This document shows, in pieces, positions 7,491 through 15,567 of a stretch of 19,724 bases of DNA. The position numbers and the translations under genes are program-made. The stretch is from an uncultured Balneolaceae bacterium (GTDB lineage Bacteria > Bacteroidota > Rhodothermia > Balneolales > Balneolaceae): positions 1 to 19,724 of the forward strand of contig CALJMB010000113.1 of assembly GCA_937982515.1 (NCBI GenBank), given 5' to 3'. How positions within the stretch are numbered: position 1 is the stretch's first letter; the number at the start of each line of letters is the position of its first letter. Below the pieces are notes generated by a model that saw nothing but the letters and a program-made list of their open reading frames with translations, did no database searches and was not told where the DNA came from.

Positions 7491-8945
7491 TTAATTGCTC
7501 TTCCTTGCATAAGTCTCTGTTTTCACCTGCCAGCCTCCGCCCAGTGCCCGGTAAATAGCAATTAAGTCTGTTGCTGATTTGATGTTGCTAATGGCCAGCA
7601 GGTCCTGAGCTTCCAGAAGCCGCCGTTCCGCATCCAGTACATCCAGAAAGTTGTCGATACCGGCCTCATACCGCTGTTGCGCCAATGTTGCTGCTTTTGT
7701 GCTTGCCTGAGCCGTAATTGTGAGGCTTCGCCGGCGATTCTCTTCCAGACTAAAATCAGACATAGCAGTGGATACTTCTTCCAGAGCTTCCAGGACGGTA
7801 CGCTGATAGACAGCCAGCCGTAGTTCGGTCTCGGCATCGGCGGCTGCGGCCCTTGCCTGTACCCTTCCCAAATCTAATGCGGCCCAGGAAATAGAGGGAC
7901 CCACAGAGGCACTCAGTGCGCCGGAAGTAAACAGGTCAGAAAAAGAGGTGGCCAGAAAGCCCAGACTTCCGAAGATGTTTACCCGGGGGAAGTAGTCGGC
8001 AACGGCTACATTATATTGGGCAACAGCGGCTGCCAGATCCCGCTCAGCCCGGTCAACATCGGGCCGCCGGCGCAGCATATCTGCCGGGCTGCCAATATTC
8101 ACGACCGGAGGAAGGGATGGAAGCGGTTTTATCTGTTCCAGCCAGTCATTGAGTGTCTGCGGCTCCCGGCCCGTCAGGACGCTTAGCCGGTTGATTGCAC
8201 TCTTTATCTGGGCCTGCAACGGCGGGATGGAAGAACGGGTCAGCTGTAACTGGGCTTCGGCCCGGGCCACATCCAGTTCGGAACCGCCCCCGCCGTCAGC
8301 CAGCGCCTTACTGAGCCGATAGGTTTCTTCCTGATTTTCGACATTTTGGCTGGCCACATTCCGCCGGTATTGAGCGCCGCGCAACTGGATATATGTTAAG
8401 GCTACCTCGGAAGCGACACTCACGTATGTACCTCTCAGTTCGGCAAAGCTCGCCTGGTAGGTCGCCTTTGCCGCCTTTTTAGCCTGGGAAACCCGGCCAA
8501 AGAGGTCGAGCTCCCAGGAAGCGCTTAAGCCAACATCATAGGTATCAAGATCTCTGTCGGCGACGGGAATACCGGCTTTCTCGCTCTGTCTTTGCCAGGT
8601 ATAGCCGCCCCCGGCCTGTACAACCGGAAAGAGGTTAAAACCGGATTCGCGCAGCAAGGCGCGGGTTCTCCTTACGTTGGCTGTGGCGATGGATATATCC
8701 AGATTGTGCTTCAGCGCATCGCTTATCAGCGAATCCAGATCTTCGTCGTTGAATGTGCTCCACCAGTCGGCAACCGGCTCGGCCGCCTGTAACCGTGGAT
8801 CTGATTCTGTTTCATAATTGCTCTCTTCCGGGATAACAGCTTCCGGTTTATGATAAGGACGGAAGCTGCATGAGACGGCTGTTACCGAAAGCGCTATTCC
8901 TAAAATTATGTGATTAATTATAGTGTGATTTATAGATGTAGTCAT
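7491..8945 (-). CDS. Outer-membrane efflux factor lipoprotein (NodT/OprM family, TolC-like)
   Basis: A 484-residue outer-membrane factor that forms the exit duct of a tripartite RND pump. The N-terminus is a lipoprotein signal ending in VTAVSC (Cys26). Two OEP-type repeats follow, each with long alpha-helical hairpins; in the first, WWSTFNDEDLDSLISDALKH leads into NLDISIATANVRRTRALLRE. RRPDVDRAERDLAAAVAQYN is the conserved family signature at the start of the second repeat. The end, LIAIYRALGGGWQ, is the typical family C-terminus. Length matches OprM/NodT proteins. It is the last gene of the adaptor-permease-OMF operon, 194 bp after the permease stop; that gap contains a strong GC hairpin, so its expression may be lower than or partly independent of the others. 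Confidence 0.95.
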   Translation of the reverse strand: MTTSINHTIINHIILGIALSVTAVSCSFRPYHKPEAVIPEESNYETESDPRLQAAEPVADWWSTFNDEDLDSLISDALKHNLDISIATANVRRTRALLRESGFNLFPVVQAGGGYTWQRQSEKAGIPVADRDLDTYDVGLSASWELDLFGRVSQAKKAAKATYQASFAELRGTYVSVASEVALTYIQLRGAQYRRNVASQNVENQEETYRLSKALADGGGGSELDVARAEAQLQLTRSSIPPLQAQIKSAINRLSVLTGREPQTLNDWLEQIKPLPSLPPVVNIGSPADMLRRRPDVDRAERDLAAAVAQYNVAVADYFPRVNIFGSLGFLATSFSDLFTSGALSASVGPSISWAALDLGRVQARAAAADAETELRLAVYQRTVLEALEEVSTAMSDFSLEENRRRSLTITAQASTKAATLAQQRYEAGIDNFLDVLDAERRLLEAQDLLAISNIKSATDLIAIYRALGGGWQVKTETYARKSN

Positions 8946-9074
8946 ATTAACTTTCTTCAGTATTACGTGAATTTCATTTCAGAGTATCAGTATTTGTATT
9001 CAGCACCTTTTCGATCAATCCCCCTGCCCCTCTTTCTCCAAGCGGGAATACACAGTGCCGAGGCACAACCCATC

Positions 9075-9094
9075 TCCCCCTTAGAAAAGGGGGA
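9075..9094. repeat. G/C-rich hairpin between permease and outer-membrane factor genes
   Basis: TCCCCCTT (9075-9082) pairs with AAGGGGGA (9087-9094) across a 4-base loop. It lies in the 194-bp intercistronic gap, with further C-rich and T-rich sequence nearby (about 9015-9040). It may be a dispersed palindromic repeat or a partial attenuator. No T-tract follows on the minus strand. Confidence 0.55.
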
Positions 9095-9139
9095 TTAAGA
9101 GGATTGCCTGATGATTAGCAGGGAGCATGGATACCGACA

Positions 9140-12100
9140 TCACGAATTGGATTTAGTATTAGGTGATTCAACAGCGGGTTCCGGTCTTCTGATAAGCCGC
9201 TGATCTTTTGCCAGACTCCGGGCTGCTACGTAAAAAACAGGTGTCAGGAATAATCCGATAATCGTAACCCCGAGCATTCCAGAGAACTCGGTGAGACCGA
9301 TGGCAAAACGCATTTCGGATCCGGCCCCGGTTGAAAGAATAAGGGGCACCATTCCGAGAATAAATGCAAAGGCTGTCATGAGGATGGGGCGGAGCCTGAT
9401 TTTAGCTGCTTCAACGGCTGCATCCCACCGGCTCATACCCTCCCTCTCTTCGATCTGTTTGGCAAATTCAACGATGAGAATCGCATTTTTGCTGGCCAGG
9501 CCGACGAGCACCACCAAGCCGATCTGAGTAAGGATGTTTACGTTCTGCCCCATCAGCCCCAGGCCTATGGAGGCCGCAAACACACACATCGGGACGATAA
9601 GTACAATGGCTAAGGGAAGCAGCCAGCTTTCGTACTGGGCTGAGAGGATCAAAAAGGCAAACACCACGGCCAGAATGAAGACGAGAATTGCCATGTTACC
9701 CGTTTGCTTCTCCTGGTAAGCCAGCTCAGTCCATTCGAATCCGATACCCGGAGGGAGAATTTCCGCCGCAAGCGCTTCCATCCGATCCAGGGCCTCTCCG
9801 GTACTGAAGCCGGGGGCTGCAGCACCATTTAATGCCGCCGCCGGGTAAAGATTGAACCTCGGAACGCGCGATGGCCCGGTAGTCTGATCCACATCCGAGA
9901 CTGAGCCCAGCGGAACCATACGTCCGGCGTTGTTACGAACCCGAAGGTTAAGCAAATCTTCGGGCGTATCTCTGTAGGCGGCATCAGCTTGTGCCGTAAC
10001 CTGATAGGTTCGGCCCAGGTAGCTGAAGTCGTTCACATACGAAGAGCCGATCATCAGGTTCAGAGTCTGAAACAGATCCGATACATTCACTCCCAGCCGT
10101 TCGGTTCGCTCGCGGTCAACATCGAGATAGATCTTAGGCGTATTGGTCTCAAATGTGGTATAGGTATTGACGATGGCGGGATCCTGATTGGCCGCGGCGG
10201 CTAATGCCCAGGTTGCATTTTCGAGCGCTTTGGAGCCCACGCCTGCCCGGTCCTGAACCATCATCTTGAATCCTCCGGCGTTGCCTATGCCCTGCACCGG
10301 CGGTGGAGGGATTACAAATATGTTAGCTTCCTGAATCTTCCCGGCTACTTGATTAAGTGTACCCAGGAGTTGTTCATATGCTATGTTATGTTCGGCTCTG
10401 TAGTCGAAATCCTCAAGCGGCAAAAAAATCACTGCTTCGTTGGGAGCATTCGTAAAAGTGGCGCCAGAGAGGCCGGTAAAAGTGATCGTGTTTTCGACAC
10501 CGTCTACCGCTAAAAATCTATCGGTAGCCTCCTGCACAACCGCATCGGTTCGATCCAGGGAAGACCCGGGCGGCAGCTGTACAACCGTAATAAAGTAACC
10601 CTGGTCTTGTGGGGGGATAAACCCGCCGGGAAGCCGGTTGAAGAGGAAAAATGTTAACCCGATCAACAGCAGGTACACCAAAAGTACGGAGCGTTCTCTG
10701 CGTACTCCCTTCTTAATTATATTTGCATACCTTTCGGATGAACTTCCGATCAGGCGGTTGAATGCTGTGAACAGATAGCTGACCGGCTTGAGCAGCCCGG
10801 AGCGTTTAACATTGGACGTATCTTTTAAGATTAAAGCGCACAATGCGGGTGTCAGGGTCAGTGAAACCACCAGAGACCATAAAGTGGCTGTGGCGATGGT
10901 TAAGGCAAACTGACGGAAAAACTGTCCTGAAATGCCTTCCAGAAAAGCTGTGGGGATAAACACACCCGCAAGCACCAGTACAATAGAAACCAGAGCGCCA
11001 CCTACTTCATCCATGGTTTTGTGGACGGCCTCGCGTGGTTTCATGCCTTCTTCAATGTTACGCGCGGCATCTTCTACTACCACAATGGCATCATCTACCA
11101 CAATGCCAATGGCCAGTACGAGTCCAAAGAGCGTCAGGTTGTTGAGTGAAAAGCCCAGCAGGTTCATGATGGCGAAGGTTCCGATCAGAGAAATAGGGAT
11201 GGCCAGAATCGGAATGATGGAGGCCCTGAATGATTGCAGGAACAGTACAATAACAATCACTACCAGTATGATAGCCTCCAGAATGGTTATGTAGACTTCG
11301 TTTAGCGATTGTTCCACATACTCCGTCGGATTATATAACACTTTATATTCCAGGCCGGGGGGGAAATCGCTGGAAAACTCCTCCATTCTGGCCAGCACTT
11401 CTTCGGCTGCTTCAAGTGCATTAGAGCCTGGCCGTTGAAATACAGCGATAGCCACGCCGGGATCTTTACCCAGATAACTTCGGATCGCGTAGTTTTGGCC
11501 ACCTAACTCAACCCGTGCAATATCGCCCAGCCTGACAATCCGGCCGTTTACTTGTTTTACGATCACCTGCTCAAACTCTTCGACTGATTCAAGCCGGCCC
11601 TGAGTTTGCACATTGATCCGGAACGCTCCGTTATTGGTATTCGGCTCCTGATTCAGATTGCCGCTGGCAACCTGCACATTTTGTCCCCGTAAGGCTCCCA
11701 GTACATCACCGGCGGTAATATTGAGAGTGGTCATCCGGTCCGGATCTACCCAGATGCGCATGGCATATTCACTGCCTCCAAAGACCATAACATTACCGAC
11801 ACCATCGATGCGGGAAAGCTGGTCGCGGATACGAAGTGTGGCGTAGTTAGCTATATACAGTTGATCATAACTTTGGTCGGGAGAGATCAGGTTGACGATC
11901 AGCAAGAAATTCGGAGAAGTTTTCTGTGTCGTTATCCCAAGCTGGCGTGTTTGCTGTGGCAGGCGCGGTTCAGCCCGGGCCACCCGGTTCTGAACCTGTA
12001 CTTGCGCATCGTCAATATCGGTGCCGAGTTCAAACGTTACTGTAATTATGAGATTGCCGTCATCTGTAGCCTGCGACTGCATATAGATCATATGTTCCAC

Positions 12101-12319
12101 TCCGTTGATCTCCTGCTCCAGGGGAGTGGCCACCACTTCCGATACCGTTTGGGCGCTGGCACCGGGAAGTGCGGCGCGTATCTCAATAGTGGGTGGCACA
12201 ATATCCGGATATTGATTAACGGGAAGGGAGAAGTAGGATATCGTCCCTACAATGACAATCAGTAAAGAGAGTACGGTAGAAAGAATCGGCCGGTCGGTAA
12301 ATATATGAGAAAGTTTCAT
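9140..12319 (-). CDS. RND-type multidrug efflux permease (HAE1 family, AcrB/MexB-like)
   Basis: A 1059-residue inner-membrane proton-driven drug exporter of the usual AcrB length. It begins FTDRPILSTVLSLLIVIVGT (TM1) followed by SLPVNQYPDIVPPTIEI, the standard HAE1 start. The proton-relay aspartates are Asp409-Asp410 in GIVVDDAIVVVED, and the partner Lys944 is in VGLASKNAILIVEF. The phenylalanine- and glycine-rich periplasmic porter region contains PPPPVQGIGNAGGFKMMVQD. LRPILMTAFAFILGMVPL and GMLGVTIIGLFLTPVFYV are the typical last helices. Its ATG overlaps the adaptor stop by four bases (ATGA at 12319-12316), showing translational coupling. Substrate cannot be told from sequence; the TetR upstream is the likely controller. 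Confidence 0.97.
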   Translation of the reverse strand: MKLSHIFTDRPILSTVLSLLIVIVGTISYFSLPVNQYPDIVPPTIEIRAALPGASAQTVSEVVATPLEQEINGVEHMIYMQSQATDDGNLIITVTFELGTDIDDAQVQVQNRVARAEPRLPQQTRQLGITTQKTSPNFLLIVNLISPDQSYDQLYIANYATLRIRDQLSRIDGVGNVMVFGGSEYAMRIWVDPDRMTTLNITAGDVLGALRGQNVQVASGNLNQEPNTNNGAFRINVQTQGRLESVEEFEQVIVKQVNGRIVRLGDIARVELGGQNYAIRSYLGKDPGVAIAVFQRPGSNALEAAEEVLARMEEFSSDFPPGLEYKVLYNPTEYVEQSLNEVYITILEAIILVVIVIVLFLQSFRASIIPILAIPISLIGTFAIMNLLGFSLNNLTLFGLVLAIGIVVDDAIVVVEDAARNIEEGMKPREAVHKTMDEVGGALVSIVLVLAGVFIPTAFLEGISGQFFRQFALTIATATLWSLVVSLTLTPALCALILKDTSNVKRSGLLKPVSYLFTAFNRLIGSSSERYANIIKKGVRRERSVLLVYLLLIGLTFFLFNRLPGGFIPPQDQGYFITVVQLPPGSSLDRTDAVVQEATDRFLAVDGVENTITFTGLSGATFTNAPNEAVIFLPLEDFDYRAEHNIAYEQLLGTLNQVAGKIQEANIFVIPPPPVQGIGNAGGFKMMVQDRAGVGSKALENATWALAAAANQDPAIVNTYTTFETNTPKIYLDVDRERTERLGVNVSDLFQTLNLMIGSSYVNDFSYLGRTYQVTAQADAAYRDTPEDLLNLRVRNNAGRMVPLGSVSDVDQTTGPSRVPRFNLYPAAALNGAAAPGFSTGEALDRMEALAAEILPPGIGFEWTELAYQEKQTGNMAILVFILAVVFAFLILSAQYESWLLPLAIVLIVPMCVFAASIGLGLMGQNVNILTQIGLVVLVGLASKNAILIVEFAKQIEEREGMSRWDAAVEAAKIRLRPILMTAFAFILGMVPLILSTGAGSEMRFAIGLTEFSGMLGVTIIGLFLTPVFYVAARSLAKDQRLIRRPEPAVESPNTKSNS

Positions 12320-13485
12320 CGTTGTTTATCCTCCGCGGCCAATGCTATTTCATCTTGATTGACAAGTACCTTGTCGCCCGGCCTTACTTTAGCCAGTCCG
12401 TTGATGATTACGCGATCTGTTTTATTCAGGCCGGCTTCAATAATTCGCATGTTGTTATGCAGTGCGCCGGTTTCTACAAATTTCCGGCTTACCCTGCTGC
12501 TGTCATCAACCACCAGCACATAGCGGTTGGCCTGATCGCTGCCAATAGCCCGGTCGGGGATGAGCAACTCTCTGTGGCGGCCGGTGGCTGAGAACTTTGC
12601 CCTGGCAAACATCCCCGGGGTCAGCAGCAGGCTGCTATTGGGGAAGACCGCCCGAACCAACAGCGTACCGGTGCTCTGATCGAGTTCATTGTCTATGAAA
12701 TCCAGCTTCCCTTTGTGGGCAAACCCTTCCTCACCCAGCAGCTTTGCCATTATGGTGTAGCGGTCATCGGCGGTAGCCGATACACTTCCTCTGAAGGAAT
12801 CATTTCTGAGATAGCTTATCAGTTTATTCTCACTGACTTCGAAAGTGAGATAGATGGGATCGAATGAGACGATCCTTGTCAACAGGGTTGCAGACGAGAG
12901 GCCACCGCTGACCAGGTTGCCTACGCTGACAAAGTTTTCACTTATTCTACCTGAAACGGGTGCTTTGACCTTGGTAAATTCGAGATTGAGTTCCGCTGAA
13001 TGGACCGCTGCCTGAGCCGATCTTATGGCCGCTTGTGCCGATAAGTACTCCTGGTTTCGCCGGTCGATGAGTTCCTGAGAAACAGCGCCCGTCGAACGCA
13101 GATCCTTTGCGCGTTGCAGTTCCTTTTTGCTCAACTCCAGGCGCGTTTTCGTATTTTCAAGTTCAGCCCGGGACTGTTCTAAGGCAATAACATAGGGCCG
13201 CTGATCGATGATGAATAGTACATCACCCTCCTGAACCATTTGCCCGTCTGTGAACTTTATCTCCTCAAGGTATCCGTTTACCCGCGCCCTTACTTCTACG
13301 CGTTCTACGGCCCGGAACCGGCCCGTGAATTCGTCATACTGGGTAACAGGTTCTTCCAGCGGAGCACTTACGTTTACCGTAGGGGGCGGCGGCGCTTGCG
13401 GTTGCGATGAAGAACTGCTGCAGGCAGCTACAAGCGCAATGAGTCCCGACACTACAACAGGCAGTACTGCGTATTTTTTTTGCAT
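12316..13485 (-). CDS. RND efflux periplasmic adaptor lipoprotein (AcrA/MexA-like)
   Basis: A 389-residue membrane-fusion protein linking permease and outer-membrane factor. The frame is open to an ATG at 13641, but the ATG at 13485 is chosen because it begins a proper lipoprotein signal, MQKKYAVLPVVVSGLIALVA, with lipidated Cys22 and a Ser/Pro linker. In order: barrel-sandwich (lipoyl) half FRAVERVEVRARVNGYLEEI, a long alpha-hairpin (about residues 95-175, ALEQSRAELENTKTRLELSK), the second lipoyl half KVKAPVSGRISENFVSVGNL, then beta-barrel and membrane-proximal domain (LTPGMFARAKF, LLIPDRAIGSDQANRYVLVV). It is translationally coupled to the permease. The 52 residues upstream in frame look unlike a signal peptide or domain and are probably untranslated leader. 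Confidence 0.93.
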   Translation of the reverse strand: MQKKYAVLPVVVSGLIALVAACSSSSSQPQAPPPPTVNVSAPLEEPVTQYDEFTGRFRAVERVEVRARVNGYLEEIKFTDGQMVQEGDVLFIIDQRPYVIALEQSRAELENTKTRLELSKKELQRAKDLRSTGAVSQELIDRRNQEYLSAQAAIRSAQAAVHSAELNLEFTKVKAPVSGRISENFVSVGNLVSGGLSSATLLTRIVSFDPIYLTFEVSENKLISYLRNDSFRGSVSATADDRYTIMAKLLGEEGFAHKGKLDFIDNELDQSTGTLLVRAVFPNSSLLLTPGMFARAKFSATGRHRELLIPDRAIGSDQANRYVLVVDDSSRVSRKFVETGALHNNMRIIEAGLNKTDRVIINGLAKVRPGDKVLVNQDEIALAAEDKQR

Positions 13486-13673
13486 CCAAAAGCTTCTTCG
13501 TTGGCTATTCAATAGACTGCTCATTTCTCTTTTTTGTCTTGATTGCTGTGGTACTTTATACTCATCGTGAATACCCATAATGGCATCCCCTAATTTTTTG
13601 AGTAAATCTCGGTATTCTGATATAATATTTCGTGAAATCATAAAGCTGTTTACTTAAAAATTTGCAGGCCGAG

Positions 13674-13847
13674 CTATTCACGCTCAAGTTCTTTTAAAAT
13701 TTGTTTTACGGTATTTTTGAATGGAATCGAATGGAGATGAATCGGATCTTTATAGTTATCCCATTCTATTTCATCCAATTCAAAGTCATCAGGAGGGGTG
13801 AGTGATATAACCCCGCCTCCCGGATCATTGGAGATTGGTTTGTTCAT
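13674..13847 (-). CDS. 57-residue small protein, unknown function
   Basis: A short frame from the ATG at 13847 to a TAG at 13674 encodes MNKPISNDPGGGVISLTPPD and then an acidic, Trp/Tyr-containing middle (DDFELDEIEWDNYKDP) and a basic amphipathic tail ending in KQILKELERE. An in-frame stop lies just upstream, so the start is fixed. The composition looks like a real folded or adaptor-like small protein, and the frame lies between a terminator and the efflux adaptor gene on the same strand, about 190 bp before the adaptor start. It is not recognised as any family. It could be a small regulator made with the pump, or a chance frame. Confidence 0.4.
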   Translation of the reverse strand: MNKPISNDPGGGVISLTPPDDFELDEIEWDNYKDPIHLHSIPFKNTVKQILKELERE

Positions 13848-13860
13848 TTGCAGGAATTTT

Positions 13861-13897
13861 TAAAATACCCGGCGGACGATCTTTTGCCGCCGGGTAT
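13861..13897 (-). terminator. Intrinsic terminator of the small beta-barrel gene
   Basis: On the minus strand ATACCCGGCGG (13897-13887) pairs perfectly with CCGCCGGGTAT (13875-13865) around an 11-base loop and runs into TTTTA. It begins about 20 bases after the barrel stop codon at 13918, so it should separate that gene from the small ORF and pump genes downstream. Confidence 0.8.
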
Positions 13898-13917
13898 GGG
13901 TTGAAGGATGGATAGAT

Positions 13918-14568
13918 TTAGAATCCAAGAAATAATGCCGCTAAAAAGACACCATTTCTGGCTTCAGGTTCGCCCGGCGTATCAAAGACGTCTGTCAGCC
14001 CGAGAGAGTAGCGTAAATCCAAACCTACGGTTCGGATGAAGGCTATCGGATCAGAACCCAGATTAAAATCCAGACCCGCCCCGAAAGCGATAGCAAATTC
14101 AGCTGCTTTCAGCTCGTCGTCGATATCATTGTCATTCGAGTCGGCGTAAAGTTTAATTCCTACTTCGGGACCTGCATATAAATTGGGGCTCAGTGTAGTT
14201 CCGGCGGGGATATAAAATTTGACTAATACCGGAATATCAAGATACCCGAATTCATACTTGGCGGGGCCGTTCTCACCGGTCAGGCCTGACTCAAGATCAG
14301 TACCTTTTGTGCTAAAAAGCACTTCAGGTTGCAAAGCCCAGTAGTTATTAATGCGGTAGTTTAAAAACAGGCCTCCGCTGAAGCCCTCTCTGACATCAGA
14401 GTCTTTGGCATCGTCTCCGTAAAGATCGGCTACATTAAGGCCAGCTTTTAATCCCCAGGTCAGAGGACTGTTCTGGTAGGTCTGGGCAAGGGTTGATGTG
14501 GCTCCCACTCCCGCTACGAAAATTATAACATGAAGAAAGGTTAATAATTTAGATGTATTGCTTAACAT
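13918..14568 (-). CDS. Small outer-membrane beta-barrel protein (PorT/OMP_b-brl_2 type)
   Basis: A 216-residue secreted protein with a signal peptide (hydrophobic about residues 8-26, likely cleavage after TLAQ/ TLA-Q near residue 29). The mature protein starts WGLKAGLNVADLYGDD, the typical first strand of the Bacteroidota outer-membrane beta-barrel family. Further strands include GFSGGLFLNYRINNYWALQP, YLDIPVLVKFYIP and GLDLRYSLGLTDVFD, and the last strand ends ALFLGF with a terminal Phe. A GAGGT Shine-Dalgarno lies 6-7 bases before the ATG, which is unusually good for this window. The gene follows tetR on the same strand with a palindromic operator about 130 bp upstream, and is closed by an intrinsic terminator. 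Its role is unknown; stress-induced envelope protein is a reasonable guess. Confidence 0.85.
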   Translation of the reverse strand: MLSNTSKLLTFLHVIIFVAGVGATSTLAQTYQNSPLTWGLKAGLNVADLYGDDAKDSDVREGFSGGLFLNYRINNYWALQPEVLFSTKGTDLESGLTGENGPAKYEFGYLDIPVLVKFYIPAGTTLSPNLYAGPEVGIKLYADSNDNDIDDELKAAEFAIAFGAGLDFNLGSDPIAFIRTVGLDLRYSLGLTDVFDTPGEPEARNGVFLAALFLGF

Positions 14569-14628
14569 GAGTTACCTCACTACCTTTTAGGTGGTTTGCG
14601 AGCACAGAACGTGCTCAATTAGAATTAG

Positions 14629-14678
14629 AGGTGCACACATTGCTTTTTAAGGGATTGTGATGTGTTGCACCTTTTTTT
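14629..14678 (+). terminator. Terminator-like hairpin with T7 tract on the plus strand
   Basis: AGGTGCACACAT (14629-14640) pairs with ATGTGTTGCACCT (14660-14672) with one bulged base and a 19-base loop, followed by seven T on the plus strand. No plus-strand gene lies upstream of it. On the minus strand the same hairpin, with a weaker tail, could end tetR transcription or structure the barrel-gene leader. Confidence 0.45.
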
Positions 14679-14698
14679 ATTGCAGCGCCTACAATTAA

Positions 14699-14714
14699 GT
14701 AAGTGCTCACTTAC
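14699..14714. promoter_or_regulatory. TetR-type operator upstream of the beta-barrel gene (O2)
   Basis: GTAAGTGCTCACTTAC has perfect 7-base arms GTAAGTG/CACTTAC around a 2-base centre. It matches the site on the tetR promoter (15278-15293) in 14 of 16 positions. It lies just after the tetR stop and about 130 bp before the barrel start, so the barrel is probably under the same repressor. Confidence 0.65.
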
Positions 14715-14732
14715 CCAGCAGGGTAAATTTTT

Positions 14733-15260
14733 TTAGAGCTCATATTTTTGTTTAATAAAATCTATATATTTTTGACCGTGGCCATTTTCAGTATTACTTC
14801 GGCAAAGGTTCTCAATAATATTCATCAGTAGCCGTGTTTCCATTTGGGGATTTTCGTAGCCTAATTCTGTAAAGGCTTTTTCCAGCGTCTTTTCAAACGT
14901 GTGTATCAGTTCTTTTTTCTCATGGAACTGTTGTTTCCCCGGACATTGGTACTTCAGGGAAAACTGCAACTTCCAAAAATCCTGGTTGGTACGAACCAAA
15001 GGGGGAAAGTCAAACGCCGCTTCAAGAACCTTCTTCGGATCATCCTGGTTTTCTATGTATTTTATAAAAGCTTTGATATCATCATTGGCCAAATTAATTA
15101 CGGCATGTAACAAGCCTTCTTTATTTTGGAAATGTTTAAAGATCAGCCCTTCTGACACACCAGCCTGGCACGCAATCTTGCTGGTTGAAGTAGCCTGATA
15201 CCCTTCATTTGCGAACAACTCCAGGGCAGCTTTTAATATTTGTTTTTGCTTCTCTGTCAT
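14733..15260 (-). CDS. TetR-family transcriptional repressor
   Basis: A 175-residue regulator when started at the ATG at 15260; the frame is open further to a GTG at 15407, but that would place the promoter and operator inside the gene. The N-terminal TetR helix-turn-helix is clear: MTEKQKQILKAALELFANEG, then STSKIACQAGVSEGLIFKHF, followed by QNKEGLLHAVI. The C-terminal ligand-binding part (about residues 60-175) is all-helical and has no recognisable ligand signature. The gene heads a minus-strand run of barrel, small ORF and RND pump genes. Two matching palindromes, one on its own promoter and one before the barrel gene, support autorepression and control of the neighbours. Control of the pump itself is likely from context but no third copy of the site was seen directly before the adaptor. 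Confidence 0.92.
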   Translation of the reverse strand: MTEKQKQILKAALELFANEGYQATSTSKIACQAGVSEGLIFKHFQNKEGLLHAVINLANDDIKAFIKYIENQDDPKKVLEAAFDFPPLVRTNQDFWKLQFSLKYQCPGKQQFHEKKELIHTFEKTLEKAFTELGYENPQMETRLLMNIIENLCRSNTENGHGQKYIDFIKQKYEL

Positions 15261-15277
15261 CTTGTACAAACTTGTAA

Positions 15278-15293
15278 GTAAGTGATCACTCAC
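15278..15293. promoter_or_regulatory. TetR operator on its own promoter (O1)
   Basis: GTAAGTGATCACTCAC is a 16-base palindrome (arms match in six of seven bases) with an ATCACT-type centre common to TetR-family operators. It directly abuts and overlaps by one base the TACCTTTG box, so a bound repressor would cover the transcription start. Confidence 0.7.
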
Positions 15294-15323
15294 AAAGGTA
15301 GGCAAAGATAAATCCATCCACAA
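15293..15323 (-). promoter_or_regulatory. Bacteroidota-type promoter of tetR
   Basis: On the minus strand TTG (15323-15321), a 20-base spacer and TACCTTTG (15300-15293) fit the TTG-N17-23-TAnnTTTG consensus known for Bacteroidota. A second possible box, TATCTTTG, lies about 8 bases upstream. The position, 33 bases before the ATG at 15260, supports the shorter protein start. Confidence 0.55.
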
Positions 15324-15512
15324 GTTTTTTTTCAAAAAAAATAAACTATCGCTTGAATGTTGGTTTTGGAGAGGGTGAGCTGACAGATTTAGTGAATCTT
15401 TTAGCACATACGGGCTTGTTTTTTCTGGAGTCAGGTACTGCTAACAACACAGCATATGAAAGGGTGAGTTAGATGCTATAAGTTTTTATTTTTTACTGCT
15501 GAATTCAGTTAC

Positions 15513-15551
15513 TCAGAAAGGAGACGGTATTGGCTTATGTCTCCTTTCTGA
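15513..15551 (-). terminator. 13-bp perfect hairpin after the DoxX-like gene
   Basis: TCAGAAAGGAGAC (15513-15525) is perfectly complementary to GTCTCCTTTCTGA (15539-15551) with a 13-base loop. It begins 16 bases past the DoxX-like stop. There is no clean T-run after it, so it may act as a rho-assisted or RNA-stabilising 3' hairpin. The remaining sequence from 15324 to 15512 shows nothing recognisable. Confidence 0.6.
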
Positions 15552-15567
15552 ATGTATATAGCATATT

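Noticed and set aside
13486..13641. In-frame 52-residue N-terminal extension of the efflux adaptor
   Set aside because: The extension has no signal-peptide character, and a textbook lipoprotein signal begins at the internal ATG at 13485. The longer frame is probably leader sequence.
14901..15198. Plus-strand frames opposite tetR
   Set aside because: They lie fully inside the TetR coding region in other frames, with no start signal or family resemblance.
15261..15407. Longer TetR start at a GTG, adding 49 residues
   Set aside because: It would put the TAnnTTTG promoter and the operator inside the coding region, and the added residues do not resemble TetR proteins.
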